Positions 18,316 to 26,492 of a stretch of 64,000 nucleotides of DNA are shown here, one piece after another. The stretch's first letter is position 1; each line of letters opens with the position of its first letter. Both the position numbers and the translations under genes were made by a program. This DNA comes from Oligoflexia bacterium (GTDB lineage Bacteria; Bdellovibrionota; Bacteriovoracia; Bacteriovoracales; Bacteriovoracaceae), in contig JADGAN010000014.1 of NCBI GenBank assembly GCA_015231955.1, positions 45,806 to 109,805 of the forward strand, given 5' to 3'. A model generated the notes under the pieces. The model made no database searches and was not told where the DNA came from. It saw nothing but the letters and a program-made list of their open reading frames with translations.

Positions 18316-18777
18316 ATGGTATCCAAAATCGTGATCCTATTTGTATTATTTTCTATTTCTATTTCTATAATGATCCTAACACGTCCGACCTACGCTTCCT
18401 CCAGACCCCCGATCTCCCCTGATGAAAAGGAAAAACAAGTGCTCCCCTCGACCAGCGTTGACGAAGGAGCTTTCTTGCAAAAGAGTGAAGATCTACAAAC
18501 ACGTGTGGCCAACTGTCAAAAGCAAAGCGATGAGATTAAGAAAAAGATTAGACGCGGTCTAAGTGCTAAAGCAAAGTTACAATTAAAAAAAGAGCTGGTA
18601 CAAGCAGAACAGTGTGTGTGTGAAATTAGGCGAGAGGGGCTGCGCGAGCGGATTTTGATGATGAAGCAGCAGCTAGCGGCCATGGAAAAGCAATACCAAG
18701 ATCTTTTGTGTCCCCTTGATGGTGATGATGATGTTAATGCTAATGCTAATGGTGAAGAGACAAGTAGTTCACGATAG
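18316..18777 (+). CDS. exported coiled-coil protein of unknown function
   Basis: 153 residues. The start at 18316 was chosen because AAGGAGGGGGAG at 18295-18306 precedes it and a signal peptide follows directly (IVILFVLFSISISIMIL, cleavage near TYASS). The frame is open upstream to 18217, but those codons look random. The mature part is largely helical and charged with a few cysteines, and ends in VNANANGEE, encoded by a short six-base repeat. The 3' end overlaps the convergent hyfI gene by 32 bases. Confidence 0.55.
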   Translation: MVSKIVILFVLFSISISIMILTRPTYASSRPPISPDEKEKQVLPSTSVDEGAFLQKSEDLQTRVANCQKQSDEIKKKIRRGLSAKAKLQLKKELVQAEQCVCEIRREGLRERILMMKQQLAAMEKQYQDLLCPLDGDDDVNANANGEETSSSR

Positions 18778-19489
18778 CAGATAAGATTGTCATGGGATGA
18801 GGGGGGCAGCCAGGAATAAAAAGATCAACCGGCAAAAGCTCATCCACTCCACCAATCACCTCTGGACTATCATAAAAGGGGCCACCCGCAATCGCACAAC
18901 TACCTACAGCGATCACTAGTTTAGGTGCAGGAGTAGCATTGTAAGTTTTAAGGAGAGCATGCTTCATATTGAGCGTAACTGGGCCTGTGATCATCAGTCC
19001 ATCAGCATGCCTTGGGGATGCCACTATTTGCACTCCAAAACGAGCAAGATCAAAAAAGGGAGTATTTAAGACATTGATATCGGACTCACAAGCATTGCAA
19101 CCTCCCGCAGAGACTTGGCGTAACTGAAAAGAGCGGCCAAAGAGTTCACGAATGCTTTTACGCCCAAGACAGCTTTTAGCATCGATCGATCGATATTCTG
19201 AAACGATGAGTTCTTCGCGTGTATTGGTGCTCATCTCAAAGCAGTTACTAAAGCGCACAAACTCACTGTTGCTTCTTTGTTCACATTCACCACAAAAGAT
19301 ACACTTTCCCAAATCGATACTCGAAGAGAAGATGGCCTGTTGTGGGCAATGAGTAGCGGCCTCTTCTCCCTTATCGCTCCCTTGAATCAACGGTAACCCT
19401 CTATACATCTCTGGGAGTTCTAGTGGAGCTTTGGGGTAAGCGTGGGTACGCTTCCCTTGTTTAAAACGATTCCATAAGATTTGATACAC
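18746..19489 (-). CDS. hyfI: Ehr/hydrogenase-4-type small subunit (NuoB-like) fused to a ferredoxin segment
   Basis: 247 residues. The C-terminal part is NuoB/HycG-like and keeps all four ligands for the proximal iron-sulfur cluster: GGCNAC (Cys131, Cys134), GSCAIAGGPF (Cys198) and PGCPPHP (Cys228). The N-terminal part has CP at 48 and CIFCGEC at 63-69, enough for one [4Fe-4S] cluster, so the HyfH ferredoxin role is partly fused in. It starts at GTG with AAGGAGGA eight bases upstream. It is the last gene of the cluster, separated from hyfG by a mobile-element-like insertion. It should carry electrons on the cytoplasmic arm of the complex. Confidence 0.85.
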   Translation of the reverse strand: MYQILWNRFKQGKRTHAYPKAPLELPEMYRGLPLIQGSDKGEEAATHCPQQAIFSSSIDLGKCIFCGECEQRSNSEFVRFSNCFEMSTNTREELIVSEYRSIDAKSCLGRKSIRELFGRSFQLRQVSAGGCNACESDINVLNTPFFDLARFGVQIVASPRHADGLMITGPVTLNMKHALLKTYNATPAPKLVIAVGSCAIAGGPFYDSPEVIGGVDELLPVDLFIPGCPPHPMTILSAIVNYLSLHH

Positions 19490-19517
19490 TTAAAGTTCCT
19501 CCTTGAAACTTAAAACT

Positions 19518-19623
19518 GTAACTGCTCACACCCCTCAACCTTCACCTCTCAACCAAATGCTGTTAGCTAAGCAACTTTCAGCATCCGGTAGAGGGTAGAT
19601 GGCTGAAGGGTGTGAGCAGTTAG
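19518..19623. mobile_element. MITE-like insertion with inverted ends and direct-repeat flanks
   Basis: About 106 bases with 15-base perfect terminal inverted repeats: TAACTGCTCACACCC at 19519-19533 and its complement at 19608-19622. The flanks carry the 9-base direct repeat CTTAAAACT at 19509-19517 and 19624-19632, consistent with a target duplication of about 8 bases as made by IS66-type elements. The end sequence closely matches the end lying before the IS66-like transposase at 63583. The element has no gene. It sits just after the hyfG stop codon, between hyfG and hyfI. Confidence 0.7.
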
Positions 19624-19631
19624 CTTAAAAC

Positions 19632-21134
19632 TTAAAGATCAACCCCACAATACGAGAGATTAAAACTCTTATTACAAAGCGGAAAATCGGAGATCTCTCC
19701 TCCTCTCATTGCATATGCTAGTCCCGCCCAATTGTGAAAGGAGGGATCTTTAATTTTTATTTTTACAATCGCCCCCTTACTATCGGTGACGGCCGCTAGT
19801 GACATCTCTCCTCTCCACGCCTCACACAAGCTAATCACCAGGGATGAAGCAGATAGTGTGGGAACGGCCACTGCTCGAGTAGCTCTTTCATCAAGAGAGA
19901 TCCAGTGGTTTAAAAGATTTTTAGAGATAATCAAGGCATCGATACTCTCTTGATAACGGATACGTGCTCGAGAGAGCACATCTCCTGCGGCCAAGCTACG
20001 TACCGGAACATTGATGTCATGGTAATATTCGTAAGGGTAATCACGGCGAACATCGTAATCGATATTGGATGCCCGTGCTGCTACTCCCACAACTCCTAAT
20101 TTTAGGGCCGTGGTGTGGGCCAACACCCCAATATGTTCAAATCGTGCAAGCACCGAGGGGGTAGAGAAGAGTAGTGCTCCTACCTCCTCTACCTCGCGCT
20201 TTACTTCATCAATTTTTTTTATGATAGTTACTGCGCGCTCCTTGGTTAGCGGAATACGGTAACTAAAGGGGCGAATCAGATTTTTTCCAAAGCGATTACC
20301 AGAGAGTTGTAGCAATAGATTGAGCACCTCTCCGCGCATGCGACCAAAGTAGGCGGCCGCTGGCAAAAAGGCCACATCCCCACTTAAAGCGCCAAGATCA
20401 CCGATGTGGTTGCAGCTGCGCTCTAATTCCAGCGCAAGCGTCCTTAAAATCGAATCTGCCGTTGATTTAGGAAGGCCCTGCCCTTCACCACCTCCAAGGG
20501 TAAGTCCCTCTATCACATTGGCAAAAAGCAGTGCTAAACTGACAGCACTATCACCTGCTACCCCCTCAATCAGCGTGGGCATGCGAGCAAGCGAGAGTGT
20601 AGGTAAAAGTTTTTCAATCCCTCGGTGCTGATATCCAAGTTGAATCTCTAAAAATTTCACCTCTTCGCCCACGGCGGAAAAGCGAAAGTGGCCCGGTTCA
20701 ATCACACCTGCATGCACCGGCCCCACTCCCACCTCATGCACTTCACTTCCTTGCAAGGTAAAGAGTTTGTAATTTTGAATCTCTTTGCGCAGCGGTTTTG
20801 GCCAAGGGTGCCCATGGAGACGAAGATTCAGCTCCTCCATAATTTCACGTTCAAAAAGGTGAAACATTTTTGAACGCACCGTAAAGGAGATGGCATCGTT
20901 TACGGCATAGGCCGCACCTATGAGCAGTTTATGATGGAGCGATTTTTTACGAAGAACTAGCAGTAATAACTTTTTTCCACCATCCTCCAACGGAAAGTAG
21001 TGCACCACTTGTGCCTGGCGATCAATCTCCAGCGAGGCCTGATTATAAAAATCGTAGTAGTGCATGCGCGGAATTTGCGACAAGGGTAAACTCTCCCCTG
21101 GACGATACTCAATAAAGGCATCATTCTCCTTCAT
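19632..21134 (-). CDS. hyfG: Ehr/hydrogenase-4-type large subunit (NuoCD-like), lacking NiFe ligands
   Basis: 500 residues: a NuoC-like N-terminal part (about 1-130) and a NuoD/HycE-like part. The position of the first CxxC motif of NiFe hydrogenases reads EGVAGDSAV (about 190-198), and the C-terminal DPCxxC position reads NLSYCGVD, so none of the pairs that bind nickel is complete. The rest of the family frame is intact (YQHRGIEKL, ALELERSCNH). It therefore resembles energy-converting hydrogenase-related (Ehr) complexes. The ATG at 21134 shares one base with the hyfF stop (TGATG) and has AGGGAG upstream, so it is preferred over the ATG at 21179. Confidence 0.87.
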   Translation of the reverse strand: MKENDAFIEYRPGESLPLSQIPRMHYYDFYNQASLEIDRQAQVVHYFPLEDGGKKLLLLVLRKKSLHHKLLIGAAYAVNDAISFTVRSKMFHLFEREIMEELNLRLHGHPWPKPLRKEIQNYKLFTLQGSEVHEVGVGPVHAGVIEPGHFRFSAVGEEVKFLEIQLGYQHRGIEKLLPTLSLARMPTLIEGVAGDSAVSLALLFANVIEGLTLGGGEGQGLPKSTADSILRTLALELERSCNHIGDLGALSGDVAFLPAAAYFGRMRGEVLNLLLQLSGNRFGKNLIRPFSYRIPLTKERAVTIIKKIDEVKREVEEVGALLFSTPSVLARFEHIGVLAHTTALKLGVVGVAARASNIDYDVRRDYPYEYYHDINVPVRSLAAGDVLSRARIRYQESIDALIISKNLLNHWISLDERATRAVAVPTLSASSLVISLCEAWRGEMSLAAVTDSKGAIVKIKIKDPSFHNWAGLAYAMRGGEISDFPLCNKSFNLSYCGVDL

Positions 21135-22540
21135 CAGATACTCCCTAAAAGATAATAAAGGCCCAGTAGTAGTGAACAAAGCAGTAAGAAAAGTTGTGGC
21201 CAGATGAGGAGCTTTTTATCAGCGCTTATAGTCCCACCCCTTTCTAGTGGATGAAAGGATATTTTAAAAGTTACACTAAGAAGTGTGAGCGTAATAATTG
21301 CGGCCATCACCAGAAAGAGTGATGTTTGCCACCACAGCTTTTGCGAGATAGCACCAATGATAATATAGAGTTTGCTAAAAAAGATCCCAAAGGGAGGGCC
21401 TCCCACTAAAGCAAACACCCCAATTAAAAGTACGCTAAAGCTTCCCTGATGGAGAGTTGCCAGCTCCCCACTTTTTGAAATCTCTTTGCTCTTGAAAATT
21501 TTCAAAAGATTTCCTGTGGTCATAAAGAGAGAAGATTTAATCAAGGAGTGGTGAATCAGATGAATATAAACACCCACAAGAGCAATACCTCCAATGCCAG
21601 TGCCAAAGGCGATGATCCCCATATTCTCCACACTGGAGTAAGCAAGCAGTCGCTTGTAATCGTTTTGGCGAATCATAAAAATCGTAGCAAAAAAAATGGA
21701 AAGGAGTCCAAAAGAGATCAACAATTCTGCGCCAAAAGCGCCGGCACTCGATTTACCGACGATCTCATAAACGCGATAAATTCCTAGAAAAGCACAATTC
21801 AAAAGCGCACCCGATAAGAGTGCAGAGATGGGAGAAGGCGCTTCACTGTGCGCATCGGGAAGCCAGGAGTGCATAGGCGCCAGTCCCATCTTGGTGCCAA
21901 AACCAATCAACACAAAGATAAGGCCCAGCTCCAACCACAATCGATTCATTTTAGGAGCATAGAGGATGAAATTACTAAAAGTAAGAGAGAGCTCCTCTTT
22001 AGGCATAATCAGCGCAAGCGACATCACTACAAAAAAGATCCCCAGGAGCGCAAAAGCGATCCCAATAGAACAAAGGATGATATATTTCCAAGTGGCCTCT
22101 AGGGAGGTTTTGCTTTTATGGGTGTAGATGAGCGGAGCACTCACTAGCGTGGTAAGCTCAATCGCCACCCAAAAGAGGATGATATTGTGAGCAAGCGTTG
22201 TTAGAGACATCGCTCCTAAAAAGAGAAAGCACCAGGCGTGGCACTGCTTGATGGTGGCCACCTCTTGATCGTGAAAATAGTTTTTAAGATAGATAATTGC
22301 CATTAAAAAGAGCGTAGAGATAAGAAGTAGCAAGACTCCTCCCTCGCCACTCCAAAAGAGATAACTATCACCACTGGGTTTGAAAAATAGAATAAAAAGA
22401 GTAAACAACAGGTGTGCGAGTGCAACCAATAGTGAGAGGTGTTGGAGCTGCCGCTTGTAGTAATCTACTGGAATCAAAAAAGTGATCAGTCCGATGGTTA
22501 AAGGCAAGGCGCATACGGCCCAGAGTAGGAGATTATTCAT
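21134..22540 (-). CDS. hyfF: hydrogenase-4-type antiporter-like membrane subunit
   Basis: 468 residues, almost all hydrophobic, with about 14 membrane segments. It belongs to the NuoN/M/L (Mrp antiporter-like) family. Landmarks include LGLAPMHSWLPDAHSEAPSP, with the lysine-free HSWLPDAH signature common to the family, and RLLAYSSVENMGIIAFG. Such subunits move ions across the membrane, driven by the redox arm. It overlaps hyfE by 8 bases and hyfG by one base. Confidence 0.92.
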   Translation of the reverse strand: MNNLLLWAVCALPLTIGLITFLIPVDYYKRQLQHLSLLVALAHLLFTLFILFFKPSGDSYLFWSGEGGVLLLLISTLFLMAIIYLKNYFHDQEVATIKQCHAWCFLFLGAMSLTTLAHNIILFWVAIELTTLVSAPLIYTHKSKTSLEATWKYIILCSIGIAFALLGIFFVVMSLALIMPKEELSLTFSNFILYAPKMNRLWLELGLIFVLIGFGTKMGLAPMHSWLPDAHSEAPSPISALLSGALLNCAFLGIYRVYEIVGKSSAGAFGAELLISFGLLSIFFATIFMIRQNDYKRLLAYSSVENMGIIAFGTGIGGIALVGVYIHLIHHSLIKSSLFMTTGNLLKIFKSKEISKSGELATLHQGSFSVLLIGVFALVGGPPFGIFFSKLYIIIGAISQKLWWQTSLFLVMAAIITLTLLSVTFKISFHPLERGGTISADKKLLIWPQLFLLLCSLLLGLYYLLGSI

Positions 22541-23183
22541 GCCATCTATCCTTTAGGGTAGCAAGAGAGGTGGTATCAATGCTATTAAAGGTTTCATTGA
22601 TTTTATGAAGAATGATCCCCATAACCATCACCGCCACCAAGAGATCTAGTAAAATTGCAAACTCTAAAACAAAGGGAATATTTTTCAAGAACAAGGCCCC
22701 CATTAAATAGATACCATTATCCATAATTAGATATCCAACGACTTGTGTTAGTGCTTTTCTTCTGGCCATCATCAAGAAGAGTCCACAAGCGATGGTAACC
22801 ACCGCCACAGAAAAGCTAAAGCTCTGATCTGCTAACAGCTTCGAAAGTTTATCATGACTATAATGGATCACCATAAAAAGAAAGAGTATTCCCAGGAGTA
22901 CAGAGGCGTGAAAACCAACGATGGGTTTTCCCTCACTCTTGATTGAAACCTTCTTCAAGGTGTAAAGCAGCAGCATAGGAATGAGCACGCCCTTTACTAT
23001 AATCATAATAAAGGGCAATAGGAAATGCACGTTTTGCTGATAGAGGAGCGTAGTCATGGTCACGGCAATCCCTTGCAGTGCCACCGTTTTAATCAAGGGA
23101 CGTAGACGTTGCATACTAAGGGAAGCAAGACACGTCAGTAAAATGAGCGAAAGTAGTCCAATATAGGCATCGTAGAGTGACAT
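22533..23183 (-). CDS. hyfE: hydrogenase-4-type NuoK-like membrane subunit
   Basis: 216 residues with several hydrophobic segments. The second half carries a NuoK-like unit (VVGYLIMDNGIYLMGALFL, then FAILLDLLVAVMVMGIILHK). The ATG at 23183 was chosen because GGAG lies upstream and the product length equals that of E. coli HyfE. The frame opens at 23225, where it would overlap hyfC by 41 bases. It forms part of the membrane arm next to the HyfC quinone-site-like subunit. Confidence 0.88.
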   Translation of the reverse strand: MSLYDAYIGLLSLILLTCLASLSMQRLRPLIKTVALQGIAVTMTTLLYQQNVHFLLPFIMIIVKGVLIPMLLLYTLKKVSIKSEGKPIVGFHASVLLGILFLFMVIHYSHDKLSKLLADQSFSFSVAVVTIACGLFLMMARRKALTQVVGYLIMDNGIYLMGALFLKNIPFVLEFAILLDLLVAVMVMGIILHKINETFNSIDTTSLATLKDRWHE

Positions 23184-23184
23184 C

Positions 23185-24153
23185 TTAAACATTTCTCCAC
23201 ATAAGAATAGCGGCCAAAACAGCAAGCACTAAGGCCGAAAGTGAGTATTTAGGAATCTTTTTAAGCGCAAGCCTCGCCATACTCGATTCAATTACTGCAA
23301 TAGCAATGTAAATTGCGCTCACTAAGGCGATAAAAATGAGGTTTTTAAAAAAAGCGTACAGTAGCGGATAGCTGTTACTATCAAGCGAGAGCGCGATCGT
23401 GCAAAGTTGCGTAACTAGCGATTGCGAGAAGAGGAGGTTTGCCAGAAAACAAGAGTAAAAGAGCAGTTTTAAAAAGAGGGATAGTTGCATAAAGGCGAGA
23501 TAGGGCCCACTATAATCTAAAATCTTTACCTCATCGATCATGGTTAGCTCTAGATGCGTGTTAGGATCATCAATAGGAACGCGAGCATTTTCTTGCAACA
23601 GCAGCATAAAGAAAGAGACCGCTACCAAAAGCAGCGGAAAAAACGTAGAGCGTGCAAAGAGTTCAATCTTTCCTTCAATGGCAAAAGTGGCAAGCGAGAG
23701 ATCATTGGTTAGACGAAAAAAGATGATAAAGATTGTAAAGAGCACAATCTCCGCTAGCATTGAATAAAAAACATCGCGAGCAGCACCCATAGCAGAAAAG
23801 GAGGAAGCAGTATCAAAGGCGGCCAGCAAAGAAAAGATGCGTGCCAGGGCCAAGAAGGCGATCACCACAAAAATATCCCCATAAAAAGAGAGCAGCGGAC
23901 GATAGTTGGCCAAGGGAAGAAAGGCAAATAAAAAGAGCATAACCGCGAGATTTATCAGCGGTGCCGTAGTAAAAATCGCCGTCGTATGCATACTGATCAC
24001 TGGAGTTTTCTGCAGCAACTTTAAGAGAGTGTGATAGTAGAAAAACCAAGGGAGTCCCACTTTCCCTGCAAAGATCGCCTTCACGCGTGCAATCAGCGAC
24101 ATTAATAGTGGAGCAAACGCGATCATTATAAGAGCAAAAAATAGGTGTTTCAT
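23185..24153 (-). CDS. hyfC: hydrogenase-4-type NuoH-like membrane subunit
   Basis: 322 residues with about eight membrane segments. The cytoplasmic loop ENARVPIDDPNTHLELTMI and the following DEVKILDYSGP are the classic NuoH/HycD signature that joins the membrane arm to the NuoB- and NuoD-like subunits. AGGAAAGGG lies before the start. It lies 12 bases behind hyfB. Confidence 0.93.
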   Translation of the reverse strand: MKHLFFALIMIAFAPLLMSLIARVKAIFAGKVGLPWFFYYHTLLKLLQKTPVISMHTTAIFTTAPLINLAVMLFLFAFLPLANYRPLLSFYGDIFVVIAFLALARIFSLLAAFDTASSFSAMGAARDVFYSMLAEIVLFTIFIIFFRLTNDLSLATFAIEGKIELFARSTFFPLLLVAVSFFMLLLQENARVPIDDPNTHLELTMIDEVKILDYSGPYLAFMQLSLFLKLLFYSCFLANLLFSQSLVTQLCTIALSLDSNSYPLLYAFFKNLIFIALVSAIYIAIAVIESSMARLALKKIPKYSLSALVLAVLAAILMWRNV

Positions 24154-24165
24154 CGTAACCCTTTC

Positions 24166-26229
24166 CTAGCTGCGAACAAAGCAGATGATGGTAACAATTA
24201 GGGCCAAAACCAAGGAGAAGATCGACCACTGAATATGGCCTTGACGAGGAATCTCATGGAAAATTTTTAAGGGCCTAATCAACAGGTAACTTAAATTTTG
24301 CAAGCGTGGTTGTTTTAAAAAGTCAGCAATTTGTAAACGATAAAAGCTTTTCTTATCAGGAAAGATCTCCACGATGCGAGGAGAGATAGACTTAGAAAAG
24401 AGCAGTGGACGAAAAAAAGTGATCATCGACATTAAATAGGAGGTGCCGGTGTATTGTAGAGGGCGTGCTTCACTGGTGAAGTGCATCCCGCAATCCCAAG
24501 TGATGGCATCACGACGAATGGTTTTATCACGTAGCAACCACCATAAACTCACTTTCAAGAGTAAAAACAAGAGGAAAAAAAGCGTTAAAGAGAGTGAGAA
24601 CAACATCATGGGAACGGCGATCTCCATATTAAGATTACTAAGCATTATCCTGCTCTGCGGATAGAGAGCGATTACAATTTTTTGTAACTCCAAAATAATC
24701 GGCCAAGGAAATATTCCCATAGCAAAGATCCCCAAGAGCAGTAGTAGTCCATAAAGAGTAAAACGGCGCCAGTAAAGTTTTTCTTTTATAGAGGAGGAGC
24801 GATACACCGTTTTTTGTACTCCTTGGAAAATCGCAGTGTACGCTTTGGTAAAGGAAGCAATCGAAGCGAGATTGGCCACGACTAAAGCAAAGATCGCAAT
24901 GATCGCAAGTAAAATATAAGGAGCGCCTAAAAGCATACTCTTAAACGCAACCATCAGCAATAAGGCCTCCGCTATAAACCCACTAAAAAAGGGAGCACCC
25001 ATAAGCGAGAGAAAAGCGATCAGCATGAGCCGACTCATCCAAGGAAAAATTTTGGCAATTCCCCCTAGCTCATCTATTCTTAACGGCCTTTTCAGTGTCT
25101 CTGCTAATGTACCTGCGATCTGCAATGCTAACGCTTTAGAAAGAGCGTGATGCAAAACAAAGAAAAAAGTTGCTAAAATCGCAAATACCATGAGGAGTTG
25201 GTGGCCAAGGGAAGAGGCAAAGATAAAAAGTGCAAACCCCAAGTACAGAATGCCCATATTTTCCACTGTACTGTACGCAAGCATGCGGTGGAGATTTTTT
25301 TGAGAGATGGTGTAGAGGGATCCTAATACAATAGAGAGAATGGCCAACACAAAGATGATCACTCCCACATAACTACTTTGGGTGATCTCCATGGAAAAGT
25401 AAAAACGCAAAGTAAGCGCAAAGGCCACTTTGGCGGTTGCTGAAGAGAAAAGTGTTGCAGTTCTTGGCATAATTGCAGGGTAACTGCGAACCGCCCAAAG
25501 ATGAAAGGGGAAAAGGTCGCTTTTAGCTGCAAAACCAAAAAAAAGCAAAAGCAGCACCACCTCCTTAATAGTGGCCGGAAGTGTGGCCAATCGAGAAAAG
25601 GAGATCGGAGTTAATGGAGCTGCATTACTATAGATGTAGATCATGCCTAAAGCGACAACTAGGAATAGCGTACCCATCTCGGCAACAATGGCGTAAGCAA
25701 GTAATGCTTTTCGAAGCGACTTCTTTTGGTAGTGAATTGCCAAAAGCAGTAGCCCACAAAATGTGGCCATCTCCCATAAAATCAGCGCGAGCAGAACACT
25801 GTTTGCTGCTAGCACTAAAAGCAAAAGTAGAGTGAGTAGTGCACTAAAAAAGGCATTTAAAAGGGTTGCTCGTCCTAAATCCAAAGGCATACGCACAGAA
25901 GGATGACTGACCAAAGAGGTGACCACCACAATAAAAATAAAAAAGAGAGAGAAGTGATCAAAAGCAATTCCCGCAGTAACTCCCACAGGCAAAGCAAAAA
26001 AGCAAATCAAAATAGTAACAAGTAAGCATGCTAGCGACAAGAGATTTAAGCGATTGCCAATGGAATAAAGGGTAATTATCCTTCGCTTAATTAGAATTTG
26101 CTTAAAGCGCGAATGCCTGGAAAGGCCCAGATCAAAAAGCAGTGCTGACAATAAAAAAAGTGAACCAAAGGCAAAGAGCAAAACCTCCAGCAATGGAAGA
26201 GTTGCAAACACAAAAGGCATGAACATCAT
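24166..26229 (-). CDS. hyfB: hydrogenase-4-type large antiporter-like subunit
   Basis: 687 residues from the ATG at 26229, which has AGGGGAGGG six bases upstream; the frame itself opens at 26328. It is a NuoL/M-like subunit with about 16 membrane segments. Landmarks include FAAKSDLFPFHLWAVRSYPA, MPRTATLFSSATAKVAFAL and HRMLAYSTVENMGILYLGF. It is first in the six-gene cluster. HyfA, HyfD, HyfH and HyfJ equivalents and maturation genes are not present in the window, in keeping with a complex that has no NiFe centre to assemble. Confidence 0.92.
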   Translation of the reverse strand: MMFMPFVFATLPLLEVLLFAFGSLFLLSALLFDLGLSRHSRFKQILIKRRIITLYSIGNRLNLLSLACLLVTILICFFALPVGVTAGIAFDHFSLFFIFIVVVTSLVSHPSVRMPLDLGRATLLNAFFSALLTLLLLLVLAANSVLLALILWEMATFCGLLLLAIHYQKKSLRKALLAYAIVAEMGTLFLVVALGMIYIYSNAAPLTPISFSRLATLPATIKEVVLLLLFFGFAAKSDLFPFHLWAVRSYPAIMPRTATLFSSATAKVAFALTLRFYFSMEITQSSYVGVIIFVLAILSIVLGSLYTISQKNLHRMLAYSTVENMGILYLGFALFIFASSLGHQLLMVFAILATFFFVLHHALSKALALQIAGTLAETLKRPLRIDELGGIAKIFPWMSRLMLIAFLSLMGAPFFSGFIAEALLLMVAFKSMLLGAPYILLAIIAIFALVVANLASIASFTKAYTAIFQGVQKTVYRSSSIKEKLYWRRFTLYGLLLLLGIFAMGIFPWPIILELQKIVIALYPQSRIMLSNLNMEIAVPMMLFSLSLTLFFLLFLLLKVSLWWLLRDKTIRRDAITWDCGMHFTSEARPLQYTGTSYLMSMITFFRPLLFSKSISPRIVEIFPDKKSFYRLQIADFLKQPRLQNLSYLLIRPLKIFHEIPRQGHIQWSIFSLVLALIVTIICFVRS

Positions 26230-26492
26230 GAGGAACCCTCCCCTACCATGGAGATTGCTGGCAGTAAACTGCAAACTTGAGACTGTTCTTAAGTTTCCAG
26301 TTCTAAGTTTTAAGTCTACCGCTTCCAATTCCCAGTTTCCAGTTTTTAATGATCACCGCTAAAGGACTTCACCTGTCGCCCGTATTAACCGCATTAATAA
26401 AGATAAAGAAAAATCTTGAAAAAATTCTTAACTTCTTCACTTAATTATCTTATGTATTTATTCAGACACATCAATTTTGGAGTGAGGAGACA
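26230..26492. other. divergent promoter region between hyfB and the ATP-grasp gene
   Basis: The 263 bases hold no gene. The half next to hyfB has the 11-base direct repeat AGTTTCCAGTT at 26292-26302 and 26334-26344 within a low-complexity stretch. The half next to the ligase gene is AT-rich, and GGAGTGAGGAG precedes its ATG. No promoter hexamers were convincing enough to call. Confidence 0.4.

Noticed and set aside
19632..21134. Functional NiFe hydrogenase large subunit
   Set aside because: Both cysteine pairs needed to bind the NiFe centre are lost, so hydrogen chemistry was not called.
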